In this document: piece after piece, positions 18,008 to 27,672 of the stretch
Layout of the letters: every line of letters starts with the position of its first letter
Numbering within the stretch: the first letter of the stretch is position 1
NCBI RefSeq assembly: GCF_030408035.1
Contig: NZ_JASDCF010000007.1
Coordinates: 46,524 to 110,523 of the forward strand
Reading direction: 5' to 3'
Length of the DNA stretch: 64,000 bases
Source of the DNA: Psychrobacter sp. APC 3426
GTDB lineage: Bacteria; Pseudomonadota; Gammaproteobacteria; Pseudomonadales; Moraxellaceae
Made by a program: the position numbers and the translations under genes
The notes under the pieces: model-generated
Seen by the model: the letters and a program-made list of their open reading frames with translations, nothing else
Told to the model about the DNA's origin: nothing
The model's database searches: none

Positions 18008-19447
18008 CTAACGACGGCGTCTAGAACGTAAGATGGCTCGAATAATAAATATAATAACCACAATAGCGACGATAATACCTAATATCGCTAGCAAGCCAGC
18101 GTATTTAATCAAAAACGGCTTATCTACCCCAGTCGTCGCGATACGATCGACATCAGCAGCACTAACTTCACTACGTTCGAGTCCACCAAAGTTTACGCGC
18201 ACGTAATTTGTAATCCCAGCAATCTGTTCACTGTTTAGCTCGTCTGAGAATCCTGGCATGATAGGCGACGTATTGGTTGCCCCTTCCACACCATGAAGAA
18301 TCATATTAACTAAGGCGTCAGGCTTGTCACGACGTAGGCTACTTAGACCCACGATTGGGGCATAACGAGCATCAGGCTGACCATAACCATCAACACCATG
18401 GCAGCTACCACAAGCTGCTAGATATAGAGACTCTGGCGCATTGCTACCATTACTAACCGCTGTTTTCGCTTGGGCTAAATAGTCTTTTTGTGCTAGCAGG
18501 TCATGTGTGATGGATTCATTGATTGGCGTTGGTAAACGAGATACATCAACCGCTGACATTTTATCGTCGGTCTGGATAGCAGGTATGGCTTTGAGGTAAG
18601 ACGCAATCGCACTCAAATCCTCATTTTTAAGATAACGCGTACTGTGAGCGACTGCCTCTCCCATTGGCCCACCAGCATAAGCGCGCTGTTCGAGCTCACC
18701 TGTTTTTAGATAGGTAACGATATCTTGCTCACTCCAACTGCCGATACCGCTCGACTCGTCCGGAGTGATGTTGGGTGCGTGCCAATGACCAAGCTGAGCG
18801 CCCGATAAGTACATTTTTTTATCAAAACCCATGGTACTGTTACGCGGCGTGTGACAGGTGCCGCAGTGTTCGAGATTATTAACCAGATACTCACCGCGTT
18901 GCTGTGCTGGGCTAAGTCCTTCACGGTTTTCAGTAGAAGGAACGTTCAAAAAGTTCCAACCAAGCATCAAGGCCCGTATATTGAATGGAAACGGCAAATC
19001 TGTTTTCTTTTCTGGTGCTTCGTCAACTACTGGCACTGTTTGTAAATAGGCAAATAGCGCACTGATGTCTTCATCCTTCATCCCACTATAAGAAGGGTAA
19101 GGCATAGCAGGATAAAGCATGTGACTTGGTGCACGACCTTTCTGCAGCGCGTTTTTTAAATCTTTTTCGGTATAATTACCAATACCATAACGTTTAGAAG
19201 GAGTGATATTGGTAGAGTATATACCCCCCATCGGGGTTTCAATGGCCGTCCCGCCAGCATAGTCTTCGCCGTGACACGCCATACAATCAGCAGCACGCGC
19301 AATATATGCACCGCGATTGACAAGCTCACTATTGGCTGGACTTACATTGGGTAGGCTGGCATTAGGAAGGTTAGCACCTTCAGCCATAACGGCGCTGGAG
19401 GTTATACCAATGGCTAGCATTGATAGCATCACAGAAAGTGGCTTCAT
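18008..19447 (-). CDS. Exported triheme c-type cytochrome, membrane-anchored
   Basis: 479 residues. A signal peptide (MKPLSVMLSMLAIG) is followed by three cytochrome c domains with haem motifs CMACH near residue 55, CGTCH near 195 and CGSCH near 345. The C-terminus has a membrane segment around 445-470 and ends in SRRRR on the cytoplasmic side. This architecture matches the cytochrome subunits of periplasmic alcohol, gluconate and related dehydrogenases, which pass electrons to ubiquinone or an oxidase. It precedes the amine oxidase by 268 bp. With the smaller cytochrome downstream, the three genes look like one respiratory module. No alcohol or sugar dehydrogenase subunit is present nearby. 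Confidence 0.88.
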   Translation of the reverse strand: MKPLSVMLSMLAIGITSSAVMAEGANLPNASLPNVSPANSELVNRGAYIARAADCMACHGEDYAGGTAIETPMGGIYSTNITPSKRYGIGNYTEKDLKNALQKGRAPSHMLYPAMPYPSYSGMKDEDISALFAYLQTVPVVDEAPEKKTDLPFPFNIRALMLGWNFLNVPSTENREGLSPAQQRGEYLVNNLEHCGTCHTPRNSTMGFDKKMYLSGAQLGHWHAPNITPDESSGIGSWSEQDIVTYLKTGELEQRAYAGGPMGEAVAHSTRYLKNEDLSAIASYLKAIPAIQTDDKMSAVDVSRLPTPINESITHDLLAQKDYLAQAKTAVSNGSNAPESLYLAACGSCHGVDGYGQPDARYAPIVGLSSLRRDKPDALVNMILHGVEGATNTSPIMPGFSDELNSEQIAGITNYVRVNFGGLERSEVSAADVDRIATTGVDKPFLIKYAGLLAILGIIVAIVVIIFIIRAILRSRRRR

Positions 19448-20032
19448 AATATCCTCTTAATAGCTGGCACCTAAGGTGTTTTAATTATTTTTATCGCTTA
19501 ATACACGATTATTGATATCAATCAGTAAATGGCTACCTTTAGCTCAAAACTCTTAATCGTCTTTTAAAAAAGCTCAAACAGGCAGATAGTTACTAAATAA
19601 TGTCTACTAACCCCTCTAATGTAAATGTATTTTGCTGATATTGCTTGAATAGTAACTTATTCGCCCCATTTTTTTACAAAAACTCAATAATTTTATTTAT
19701 TATGACTGATATCCAATTATTCATTTCATGTTTTTATATTATTAGAATTAATAGATAGATAACTCCTTTAAAAACAACATCTAATAAATAAATCTATTTT
19801 TTCTTTTGTATATTTAGCAATATTATCTTTATAAAAGGACTGAAAATTGGCTAAATGCACTATTATTATGGATTTTAAATGTACATAATAGATACAGTAC
19901 ATGAACGAATACTTAAGACAGATTTAGCTTAGCTTCTTAAATTATTACACCTAAAACACATGTAACGTTTTATTCTGCTTATATTTCAATATTAAAAATA
20001 CTATTAAATCGCTCTGCTTCTGAGACCAAATT
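19448..20032. other. AT-rich intergenic region upstream of the triheme cytochrome
   Basis: About 585 bp separating divergent genes. It should hold the cytochrome promoter and that of the small lipoprotein. It is very AT-rich and I found no convincing ORF, repeat or structured RNA in it. Confidence 0.4.
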
Positions 20033-20167
20033 ATGAAATATTTCGCTACCACCTATTTGTTGACCACAACAGTATTTCTGACAGGGTGCCAATCTTTTCA
20101 ATTTGTCGAAAGCCCTATTCCAGTCAACCCTGCTACAACACAAATTTTATGCTCAACTGCTTGCTAA
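20033..20167 (+). CDS. Predicted small lipoprotein (44 residues)
   Basis: The frame starts MKYFATTYLLTTTVFLTGCQ: a lysine, a hydrophobic stretch and a good lipobox (FLTGC), ending after 44 residues. The predicted mature part is only 26 residues and contains two further cysteines near the end. Support is the lipoprotein signal itself and a strong terminator 68 bp after the stop. Against it, only a weak GAG lies upstream of the start. The layout resembles short entericidin-like or YbfN-like lipoproteins, but I recognise no family. The function is unknown. Confidence 0.5.
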   Translation: MKYFATTYLLTTTVFLTGCQSFQFVESPIPVNPATTQILCSTAC

Positions 20168-20234
20168 GGGATTCCCAAAGTTCATTCGATAGATATCTAC
20201 ATAGGTTAAAGCAGATATAAACACAATAGACACA

Positions 20235-20268
20235 AAAAAAGCAGACACTCAACGAGGTCTGCTTTTTT
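20235..20268. terminator. Bidirectional terminator
   Basis: The stem aaaaaagcagac / gtctgctttttt has a 10-nt loop. It lies between the small lipoprotein gene (plus) and the flavodoxin-fold gene (minus) and can serve both. Confidence 0.85.
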
Positions 20269-20332
20269 ATGTTATAACTTTTATCCGAGTAGTGTTTATC
20301 ACGCCACTGTTTGCCACTTATTTACGGTTTAT

Positions 20333-20950
20333 TTACGGTCTGCTATCTGCTGGCTGATGTTTGATAATGGTTTTAGCCAAATGGTTACCGAACCAAACAG
20401 CCGTATCGATATCGCCTTTACCTGGCGTCTCTTCAGGTGGCGCATCTAGCGATTGGGTCATTAAGCCCAAGTAACTTGCCAAGCGATTCAAATCGGTCGC
20501 TTCGTGTCCAGTTGGCATCAAGGGCAATCCGATCCAGTTCATGCCGTGCTGCATCGCATATAACGAGATTTGCTGTAATACTGCCAATTTATCACCGCTC
20601 AAACCACCTGAGTTGGCAAACGCTGCTGCCCACTTCCCTTCCCATTTTCGGTGATACCAACGCTTTGATGTCTCATCCATAAAGGTTTTAAATCCTGCTG
20701 TTACGCTACCCATATAGACCGCACTACCAAATACCAGCAAATCTGCTTGATCCAAAAACTCCCAATCGACCTCATGGACATCGATTGCTCTTGCCTGCGC
20801 CTCTGGCAATTGTTGGCGCGCGCCTTGCACTATTGCTTCTGCGACGCGTTTAGTATGACCATAATTGCTGTGAAAAATAACAGCCATCGATACGTTAGGC
20901 ACGTTTTGTTTGGGTTTAGATGATGACGACGATTCGGTAGATGTATTCAT
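20333..20950 (-). CDS. Flavodoxin-fold NAD(P)H:quinone oxidoreductase-like protein (WrbA family)
   Basis: 205 residues from the ATG at 20950. A longer frame exists but would add a hydrophobic extension without support. The flavodoxin phosphate-binding loop is HSNYGHTKRVAEAI, and FGSAVYMGSVTAGFKTFMD and FANSGGLSGDKLAVLQ match the FMN-contact regions of WrbA-type proteins. Such enzymes reduce quinones by two electrons to avoid semiquinone formation. The N-terminal 20 residues are Ser-rich and probably disordered. The next gene on the same strand, pgeF, lies about 160 bp upstream, so it may have its own promoter. Confidence 0.82.
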   Translation of the reverse strand: MNTSTESSSSSKPKQNVPNVSMAVIFHSNYGHTKRVAEAIVQGARQQLPEAQARAIDVHEVDWEFLDQADLLVFGSAVYMGSVTAGFKTFMDETSKRWYHRKWEGKWAAAFANSGGLSGDKLAVLQQISLYAMQHGMNWIGLPLMPTGHEATDLNRLASYLGLMTQSLDAPPEETPGKGDIDTAVWFGNHLAKTIIKHQPADSRP

Positions 20951-21111
20951 ACAAGCTCTAATAATGACAATAAATAGTTGCGGCAAATAATATAAGTAAA
21001 ATGATAAGCACATTAATCAGTGGCGATGAATTGCTTTCCATCAAGAAGCTCAGTAATTTTTTAACTCACAAGCCCTATAACTCAGGGGCTCTCCAACTCA
21101 AAAGTAGCCTA

Positions 21112-22125
21112 TTACTCGATAGTCACGCCACGTGCGATAACCAATGCCATACGCCCTGTGGCTGGCTGCTGCAAATGAGTCTGACGCCGATACGAGTAAT
21201 AATGCCTATCCGCATAGCTACAGCTTATCGGTAATGCCTTGTCTAACATAACGCCAGCGGTGCTCAATTGGTCAGCGGCAAGCTTCGGTAAGTTCAGCTT
21301 AATCTTATCAGTATATATAGTAGTGCCATTCGCTGCCTCAGCAGCAGTATCGAGTGAGCTCTGACTGTTAGCTGAGTCTTCAAGAGCATCGGTCACGATG
21401 TTTTTAGGAGGCGTTTTGGACTTTGTAACATACAATCGATCAAAGTCACTCGTGCTGCCTGTGACTTGAGCTGACAGTGATTGATTGTCTCTGCAGCCTG
21501 CCAGCAGCTTGTCTCGAACCTGACTACCCACTTCGTAATTCTCTTGACTGATGCACACCCCTATCCACGCTTTAATTGGTGCAGACTTGGCGAAGCGTTT
21601 GACAGTCTCTGGGATAATGCCACATGCCAGACCTTGCCAGCCAGCATGAATGGCTGCAATTTGACCCGTTGCTGGTTGGTATAGCACTATAGGCACACAG
21701 TCGGCTGTCATAATGGCCAGCCCTAGTCCTTGTCGCTGACTAATCATTGCATCAGCGGCTAGCGGCTCCATACCAAGCTGTGTATCGTCGATATCATGAA
21801 TTTGCTTGCCGTGAATTTGATTGACCCAATGCAAGCGCTTAATCAATAGAGGTTGTTTTTGCTCTGACAACAAATGGCTTGTTGGTTCATTGATAGCGGT
21901 CAACAAGCGCATACGATTGTTAAGCACCTTCGTCGCATCATCATTCACATGTAAGCCTAAGTTTAGCTCACCATAATCTGCCTTGTTGCTCTGATTACAT
22001 TGCTGATTCACTCTTAACGCTTTTGTAATAGTGTCAGAACCAATATCATCGTTAAAAAATGCAGCCGTCTGAAAAACAGCCACATCATCAATTTGTGCAA
22101 GCAATGTCACCGGGATGTTAGTCAT
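21112..22125 (-). CDS. pgeF: PgeF/YfiH family multicopper-type (laccase-domain) protein
   Basis: 337 residues. Family motifs are present: WVNQIHGKQIHDID, ADAMISQRQGLGLAIMTADCVPI, and IAAIHAGWQGLACGI with its conserved His, then SCSYADRHYYSYRR near the end. Members were long called polyphenol oxidases. Current work assigns them to purine nucleoside phosphorylase activity and to editing of peptidoglycan precursors, removing wrongly added serine. The protein is about 90 residues longer than usual, mainly through an insertion around 215-280. rluD lies 79 bp upstream on the same strand, the same rluD-yfiH order as in many gammaproteobacteria. Confidence 0.9.
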   Translation of the reverse strand: MTNIPVTLLAQIDDVAVFQTAAFFNDDIGSDTITKALRVNQQCNQSNKADYGELNLGLHVNDDATKVLNNRMRLLTAINEPTSHLLSEQKQPLLIKRLHWVNQIHGKQIHDIDDTQLGMEPLAADAMISQRQGLGLAIMTADCVPIVLYQPATGQIAAIHAGWQGLACGIIPETVKRFAKSAPIKAWIGVCISQENYEVGSQVRDKLLAGCRDNQSLSAQVTGSTSDFDRLYVTKSKTPPKNIVTDALEDSANSQSSLDTAAEAANGTTIYTDKIKLNLPKLAADQLSTAGVMLDKALPISCSYADRHYYSYRRQTHLQQPATGRMALVIARGVTIE

Positions 22126-22204
22126 AGCTGAGTCATCATCTCAATCGTTTGGCTTAAGTTTTTATCTATTAACGGATATTTAAAAGTTGCAATAGGCTGT
22201 TGTC

Positions 22205-23467
22205 CTACTCCTCGTCATAGCCATCACTCAATACAGCCATTAGCTGTTGCATATCCTCAGGGATTGGTGTGGTGACTTCGATGTCCTCGCCAGTGACTGG
22301 ATGGACAAAACCCAAGGTATAAGCGTGCAGTGCTTGGCGCGGGAAACTGTTAATCGCTTGACGCTGTGCTTCTGTCAGACCTGCTCGTAGCTGGCGACGA
22401 CCACCGTAGACGCGGTCACCGACTATCGGATAGGTAATATGGCTTAGATGTACACGAATCTGATGCGTACGCCCAGTTTCTAGACCAACATCCAACAGAC
22501 AGTAGTTATCATTAAGAGCCGTAACGTTTAATAAGTGGGTAACAGCCTCACGTCCTGCTGTCATTACTGTCATCTTAGTGCGTTGATTGCGATGGCGACC
22601 GATAGGGGCATCAATGCGACGATGGCGCAATAAACTGGCTGCATCGCCTGCTACAACACATTGATAGTGGCGATAGACAGACTTGTCTTTTAGTTGTTCC
22701 ATCAAGGCCATTTGCGCAGGTTTGGTTTTACCGATTAATAATAGTCCCGAGGTATCCTTATCAATCCGATGCACCAGACCTGCACGTGGCAAATGATGCT
22801 GCTGCGGATAATGGTATAACAGAGCATTGACCAAAGTGCCCGACTGATTGCCAGCACCCGGATGGACAACCATACCGACTGGCTTATTAATCACCAGTAC
22901 TTCATCATCTTCATAAACAACATCAATATCGATGTTTTCAGGCTGATCTTCGCTATGCTGCTGCAGCGTTGTTGATAGATGCAAAACGTCATCAGCTTTC
23001 ACTCTAACTTTGGGTTTTTGCACGCTGCCGTTGTAGAGCAAGCTACCATCGCTGATCCACCCTTGTATCTGTACGCGTGAAAAGTCTTTAAACGCCAGTG
23101 AGGCCACTTTATCAATACGCAAACCCGACTCGTCTTCTGTGACAGTGTGGGTCATATCGATATTCATTGGCATTGCTTGACCAGCGATTGACGTTTCATC
23201 ATCGTCGCTGTCATCCATATCGGTTACATCACCATCATCCACATAACTGCTATCGTCATACGATTCGTCATCTAACATGCCACTCTCTAAAACGGCATTG
23301 TCATGCATTGGTTCATCAAGCGCTGGTTGGTTATCATCAGTTGGCTCATTATTATTTACAACATTATTCGGCATCATTGGCTCTTGCGCTGATGAATCAG
23401 TATCTTGTGATTGATTCGGTGTTGAGTTGGTAGTCATAGCATCAGTATTCATAACAGATTTACACAT
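22205..23467 (-). CDS. rluD: RluD, 23S rRNA pseudouridine synthase
   Basis: 420 residues. The catalytic Asp lies in HRIDKDTSGLLLIGKT, preceded by an S4 RNA-binding domain (RIDKVASLAFKDFSRVQIQGW in two parts) and INKPVGMVVHPGAG. The enzyme makes pseudouridines in helix 69 of 23S rRNA (1911, 1915, 1917 in E. coli). An acidic, Asp/Asn-rich N-terminal extension of about 100 residues, absent from E. coli RluD (326 residues), is unusual. The start at 23467 has AGGGA about 8 nt upstream, but a start nearer the S4 domain cannot be excluded. It is divergent from bamD, the normal arrangement. Confidence 0.92.
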   Translation of the reverse strand: MCKSVMNTDAMTTNSTPNQSQDTDSSAQEPMMPNNVVNNNEPTDDNQPALDEPMHDNAVLESGMLDDESYDDSSYVDDGDVTDMDDSDDDETSIAGQAMPMNIDMTHTVTEDESGLRIDKVASLAFKDFSRVQIQGWISDGSLLYNGSVQKPKVRVKADDVLHLSTTLQQHSEDQPENIDIDVVYEDDEVLVINKPVGMVVHPGAGNQSGTLVNALLYHYPQQHHLPRAGLVHRIDKDTSGLLLIGKTKPAQMALMEQLKDKSVYRHYQCVVAGDAASLLRHRRIDAPIGRHRNQRTKMTVMTAGREAVTHLLNVTALNDNYCLLDVGLETGRTHQIRVHLSHITYPIVGDRVYGGRRQLRAGLTEAQRQAINSFPRQALHAYTLGFVHPVTGEDIEVTTPIPEDMQQLMAVLSDGYDEE

Positions 23468-24220
23468 GGAAAAGTCCCTGATACAGCAGCATACAGCGCT
23501 ACCTTAAGGTGACTTTAAAAGAAAACAATAAATAAAATACAGTACCACTCGCTGATTAGTGACTGACTATAAAACCATCGTGGTCAAAAAATGCGAAGGC
23601 AATACTGCTATAGTGTACCATGCTGAGCGCTTAAGCCCTATAAAAGTGCTCCGTTATCTGTCAGTTTTTTGATGGTCATCAAATGCACTAGGCATCATCA
23701 ATCAACTCTCTGAAATATGACATTGCTGTAATTTACTGTATATTTAACCCTGCAAACGAGATTCGATATCGCTCGTCATGACCGTGCATGATAAACTGCC
23801 AAACGAAAACGAACATGACTTTAAGTCTGACCATAGCAACTAGAATGCATAGCAAATTATCATAAGATGACAGATAATAGCGCTGGCAAAAATATGCGGT
23901 ACAAAAGTTATTCTATAAAGTAAACTGTATTTTGCTGTATGCTATGGCACAATATTGTGATGACTCTCATGCGCAGGCGATGTTTTAAAATAGCCCTACT
24001 ACATTAAAATCAAGTACATTAAAGCCAGATGTCGTTATAGCAATATATTATATTTAATGGTCATGATAAAACTGCGTCTGATAAAATCACATGAGCACAC
24101 GCAATCATAGACAGTTAACCGATGCCATAAGCATCGCTTTGAATCATTACCCTTTTATTCATTAACCTTTCATATAGTATGGTAGCGCTGCTGCTATGCG
24201 TCCTGTGTCGGAGAAGAAGT
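23468..24220. other. Intergenic region between divergent rluD and bamD
   Basis: About 750 bp that should contain both promoters. I saw no ORF with a ribosome-binding site, no strong hairpin and no repeat family. Confidence 0.4.
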
Positions 24221-25378
24221 ATGCAAGCTGTTGGCAATACGTTTATCAAACTGTCCTCAATTACCCTACTAGCGCTTAGCGTGAACTTGGTGGGTTGTCA
24301 GACCTTTAAAAACCTGACTGGTGGTAAGGACGTCGATGCAGTAGAAACTGCAGAAAAGTCAGAGCAAGGCTACTATAACGATGCCATCGCTCAGATTGAT
24401 AAAGGTCGCTACACCCAAGCTGTCGAAGACCTGACCAATTTACGTACTTTTTATCCAACCGGTCAGTACGCTGAACAAGCGCTGCTCGATGTGATGTATG
24501 CGCAATATGAGAGCGGTAAATATGAGATGGCAGCTGCCAGTGCGGAGCAATTCATTCGCCTATACCCGTCTAATCCGCAAGTCAGTTATGCCTATTACGT
24601 ACGCGGTGTGGCCAATATGCAAGGCTCTTCAGAAGGTCTAAAAATATTTAAGCTCAATCAAGCCGAGCGTGACACTGCCTATTTACGCTTGGCCTTTGCT
24701 AATTTTCAAGAACTTATCAACAAGTACCCTAATAGCCCTTATGCGCCAGATGCCGCTCAACGCATGACTTTTATTTATAACCAGTTTGCTGAGCATGAGA
24801 TGAGCGCCGCCAATTGGTATATTGAGCGTGAGGCCTATGTGGCATCAGCAAACCGTGCCAAGTGGGTCTTCCAATACTATCCACTTAGTGAGTCAATTCC
24901 AGAAGCCATTGCCACCCTAGCCTATAGCTATGAGCAATTGGGTATGACCGACTTGGCTAAAGAGTACAAAACTCTGCTGCAGATTAACTACCCAACCTTG
25001 TTAACCAATGATGGACGTGTGAAGCTAGATACCAAACGTGATCGCAGCTGGTTCAATAAATTCACCTTTGGACAGCTTGGTCGTTCAAGCATGAAAGACA
25101 CCTCAGTGGCAACAGGTGAGTATAATGGCGCGACCAAAACTCAGATGATTCGTAATGCCAATCAATTAAGACTGCCAAGTGAAAACACAGCGAACGCAAA
25201 TGCACCGCTGAATACGTCACCGACTCGTAACAGCGGTGTTAATTTAGGATTGGGTCTGCCTGAAGCATCTGCTGAGCGCGTCACCAGCCAATCTAGCACT
25301 GGCTCTACCGCTAGAGAAGCAAATATTGACCCACAAAACATCAATCCAATACGCCGTACCACATTACCTACTGAGTAA
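24221..25378 (+). CDS. bamD: BamD, outer-membrane protein assembly lipoprotein
   Basis: 385 residues from the ATG at 24221, which has GGAG 7 nt upstream; the frame is open further upstream but lacks support. A lipoprotein signal ends at NLVGC. TPR-like helices follow: YYNDAIAQIDKGRYTQAVED, YAEQALLDVMYAQYESGKYE, then AYYVRGVANMQ and YPNSPYAPDAAQRMTFIYNQ. BamD is the essential partner of BamA in inserting outer-membrane proteins. The C-terminal ~120 residues after YPTLLTND are polar, Thr/Asn/Ser-rich and probably disordered, making the protein about 140 residues longer than E. coli BamD (245). Confidence 0.93.
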   Translation: MQAVGNTFIKLSSITLLALSVNLVGCQTFKNLTGGKDVDAVETAEKSEQGYYNDAIAQIDKGRYTQAVEDLTNLRTFYPTGQYAEQALLDVMYAQYESGKYEMAAASAEQFIRLYPSNPQVSYAYYVRGVANMQGSSEGLKIFKLNQAERDTAYLRLAFANFQELINKYPNSPYAPDAAQRMTFIYNQFAEHEMSAANWYIEREAYVASANRAKWVFQYYPLSESIPEAIATLAYSYEQLGMTDLAKEYKTLLQINYPTLLTNDGRVKLDTKRDRSWFNKFTFGQLGRSSMKDTSVATGEYNGATKTQMIRNANQLRLPSENTANANAPLNTSPTRNSGVNLGLGLPEASAERVTSQSSTGSTAREANIDPQNINPIRRTTLPTE

Positions 25379-25425
25379 GTTGATATTACCTACGTCTATT
25401 TTAGATGTGTTTCGCATCTCATTAC

Positions 25426-25457
25426 AAATAAGGTCAACATTCTGTTGGCCTTATTTT
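25426..25457 (+). terminator. Intrinsic terminator after bamD
   Basis: The stem aataaggtcaaca / tgttggccttatt (one G-U pair) is followed by a T-run. It lies 48 bp after the bamD stop. Confidence 0.85.
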
Positions 25458-25518
25458 TCTATCTGTATCCTATTGTAGTTATCCCTAAATAATTGACCTA
25501 TGGTAAACTGTTTTTTGT

Positions 25519-27672
25519 ATGAGCATTCCTAACCATATTCTCGAACAATTAAATAGCCAAGCTGACTTGATCAGTATCATTGGGCGTCATACCACGCTTA
25601 AACGGGCTGGTAGTGAATATAAAGGCTGTTGCCCATTTCATGGCGAAAAGTCACCTTCCTTTTATGTCAATCCACAAAAAAACATCTACCACTGCTTTGG
25701 TTGTAGCGTTGGTGGTAATGCCATTAGTTTTTTACGCGATTATGAAAGTCTAACCTTTATCGAAGCGGTCAATGAGCTGTCAAAGCAGACAGGTATTGAA
25801 GTACCTAAAGATGAACAACGAAATGTGAGCTATCAACGCACCAAGCAGCAGCCTACTGTCAAGCCTACAACGAAACCAGTTGTTAAACCAATTACACCAC
25901 AAGCCGATGGTCACTCGTCCCCAAACACACCACCTGACTATCAAGAGCAATCAAATAATACCAGCTATGCTGAACAGCCTGCCTACGATAGCAACGGTTA
26001 CGACGATTACCCACCACTAGAAGATTACGACTCAATTCCGTATGCAGAAGATGGTTACGGTTCCGACTACCAAAATGATGACAGCTATCCGCCCGCCTGG
26101 TTGAGCGATTCAGATAGTGGTGCAGGCTTTAGCAATATCGATGGCGCTGCAACTGCCCAAGAAGGCAACCTTTACGAGCTGCTAGAACAAATCCAGCAGT
26201 TTTATCAGCACAATCTCAGTATTCATCCTCATGCCAAGCATTACTTTTTATCACGTGGTATCACTGACGACATCTTTGAGACTTTTGGTCTCGGCTACGC
26301 ACCCTTTGGTTGGCAGCATCTTGAGCATCAGTTCCCGCAGGATATCGAAGGTCTTAAGGCCTTAGGATTGGTACGCCAATCAGAATCTGGACGCGACTAC
26401 GACTTACTTCGTGATCGGGTTATTTTCCCGATTCGAGACAATCAAGGTCGTACCATCGGTTTTGGCGGTCGAGCGCTCGATGACGAGGTAAAGCCCAAAT
26501 ATATCAACTCATCTGACTCTCCTGTATTCCATAAACAACACGTGCTGTATGGTTATTATGAGTCTCGCCAGCAACGTGCCGATAACTGGCTAGTGGTCGA
26601 AGGCTATATGGATGTTATTGCTCTTTACCAAGCCGGTATCTATGGTGCGGTGGCCTCCATGGGCACGGTGATTAATGAGACGCAGATATCACGGCTGTTG
26701 ACATTAAATCCTACCCTAACGTTGAGTTTTGATGGTGATAGCGCTGGACAAAAGGCTGCTTGGCGTACACTTGAGGTGGCGCTACCTGTGCTCGGCGATG
26801 ACAAAGAATTGCGGTTTTTGACGCTACCCAACAATCATGACCCTGATACCTTTATCAAAAGTCAAGGTAGCGATGCCATGCGTGAGCAAATCGCTAATGC
26901 CATGCCGTTATCACAGTATATTTTTGCCTATCTAAGTGAACGTTACGACATGAGCTTAGCAGAAGGTAAAGCCAAGCTTATGTCGCAAGTACGCGCGTTG
27001 ACCACCGCCCTACCTAAAGGCAGTAGCTTTCGCTATCTTTTGAATAATGACATCTATCAAAAGTTGGGCGGCAAGCGCAATCAGAATAAGGATGCCAAAG
27101 ACGCACTGCTAGATTTTGATGGCGATATGACCATCAGCCAGCAATTACAGCTGTGTTTTTTATTCCAGCCGCGTGCCTTGAGTGAAGACCCTATCGAATC
27201 TATTTGGCAACAAGCCGGTATTTTTGATTTGCAACTCCCCACTCACATTAAACAAAAAGCCTCTACTGATATACTGCGTCCGCTGGCGTGGGAAGACCTG
27301 CAAGACAATGCCCTGCTCGATATGGTCAGCACCATTAAGCGCTGTCTTAATTACTTACCCAAAGACGCCAATGCAGCTGCGCACTTTATTTTATCGAATG
27401 TCAAACCCAGCACCCAAGAGACACTGAGTCGTGATTGGGGTGGTTTTTATAAAGCGCTTACCACGCGCAATATCTTAAGTCTTGACGGTTTGGTCGAAGA
27501 GCTGGTAAGCCAATTGATTGAGCGTCATATGAAGAGAAAAATTCAAGACCTGGTCAAAAATCCTGACAATATAAAACTGGCGATTGTCCGTAAACAATCA
27601 CAGTTACTAAATGATTGGCTACGTGCACAACAAGCCGAACAGTCTGCGCAAATGGTCACTGTCCAATCTTGA
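25519..27672 (+). CDS. dnaG: DNA primase
   Basis: 717 residues. The N-terminal CHC2 zinc domain shows CPFHGEKSPSF and HCFGCSVGGN. The TOPRIM core includes VVEGYMDVIALYQAG (catalytic Glu) and LSFDGDSAGQ (DGD). A C-terminal DnaB-interacting region follows. DnaG makes RNA primers for replication. The protein has an extra Pro/Tyr/Asp/Ser-rich linker of about 110 residues (roughly 105-215) between the zinc domain and the core, which accounts for its excess over the 581 residues of E. coli DnaG. rpoD follows after 541 bp; rpsU, the usual first gene of this cluster, is not present upstream. Confidence 0.96.
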   Translation: MSIPNHILEQLNSQADLISIIGRHTTLKRAGSEYKGCCPFHGEKSPSFYVNPQKNIYHCFGCSVGGNAISFLRDYESLTFIEAVNELSKQTGIEVPKDEQRNVSYQRTKQQPTVKPTTKPVVKPITPQADGHSSPNTPPDYQEQSNNTSYAEQPAYDSNGYDDYPPLEDYDSIPYAEDGYGSDYQNDDSYPPAWLSDSDSGAGFSNIDGAATAQEGNLYELLEQIQQFYQHNLSIHPHAKHYFLSRGITDDIFETFGLGYAPFGWQHLEHQFPQDIEGLKALGLVRQSESGRDYDLLRDRVIFPIRDNQGRTIGFGGRALDDEVKPKYINSSDSPVFHKQHVLYGYYESRQQRADNWLVVEGYMDVIALYQAGIYGAVASMGTVINETQISRLLTLNPTLTLSFDGDSAGQKAAWRTLEVALPVLGDDKELRFLTLPNNHDPDTFIKSQGSDAMREQIANAMPLSQYIFAYLSERYDMSLAEGKAKLMSQVRALTTALPKGSSFRYLLNNDIYQKLGGKRNQNKDAKDALLDFDGDMTISQQLQLCFLFQPRALSEDPIESIWQQAGIFDLQLPTHIKQKASTDILRPLAWEDLQDNALLDMVSTIKRCLNYLPKDANAAAHFILSNVKPSTQETLSRDWGGFYKALTTRNILSLDGLVEELVSQLIERHMKRKIQDLVKNPDNIKLAIVRKQSQLLNDWLRAQQAEQSAQMVTVQS

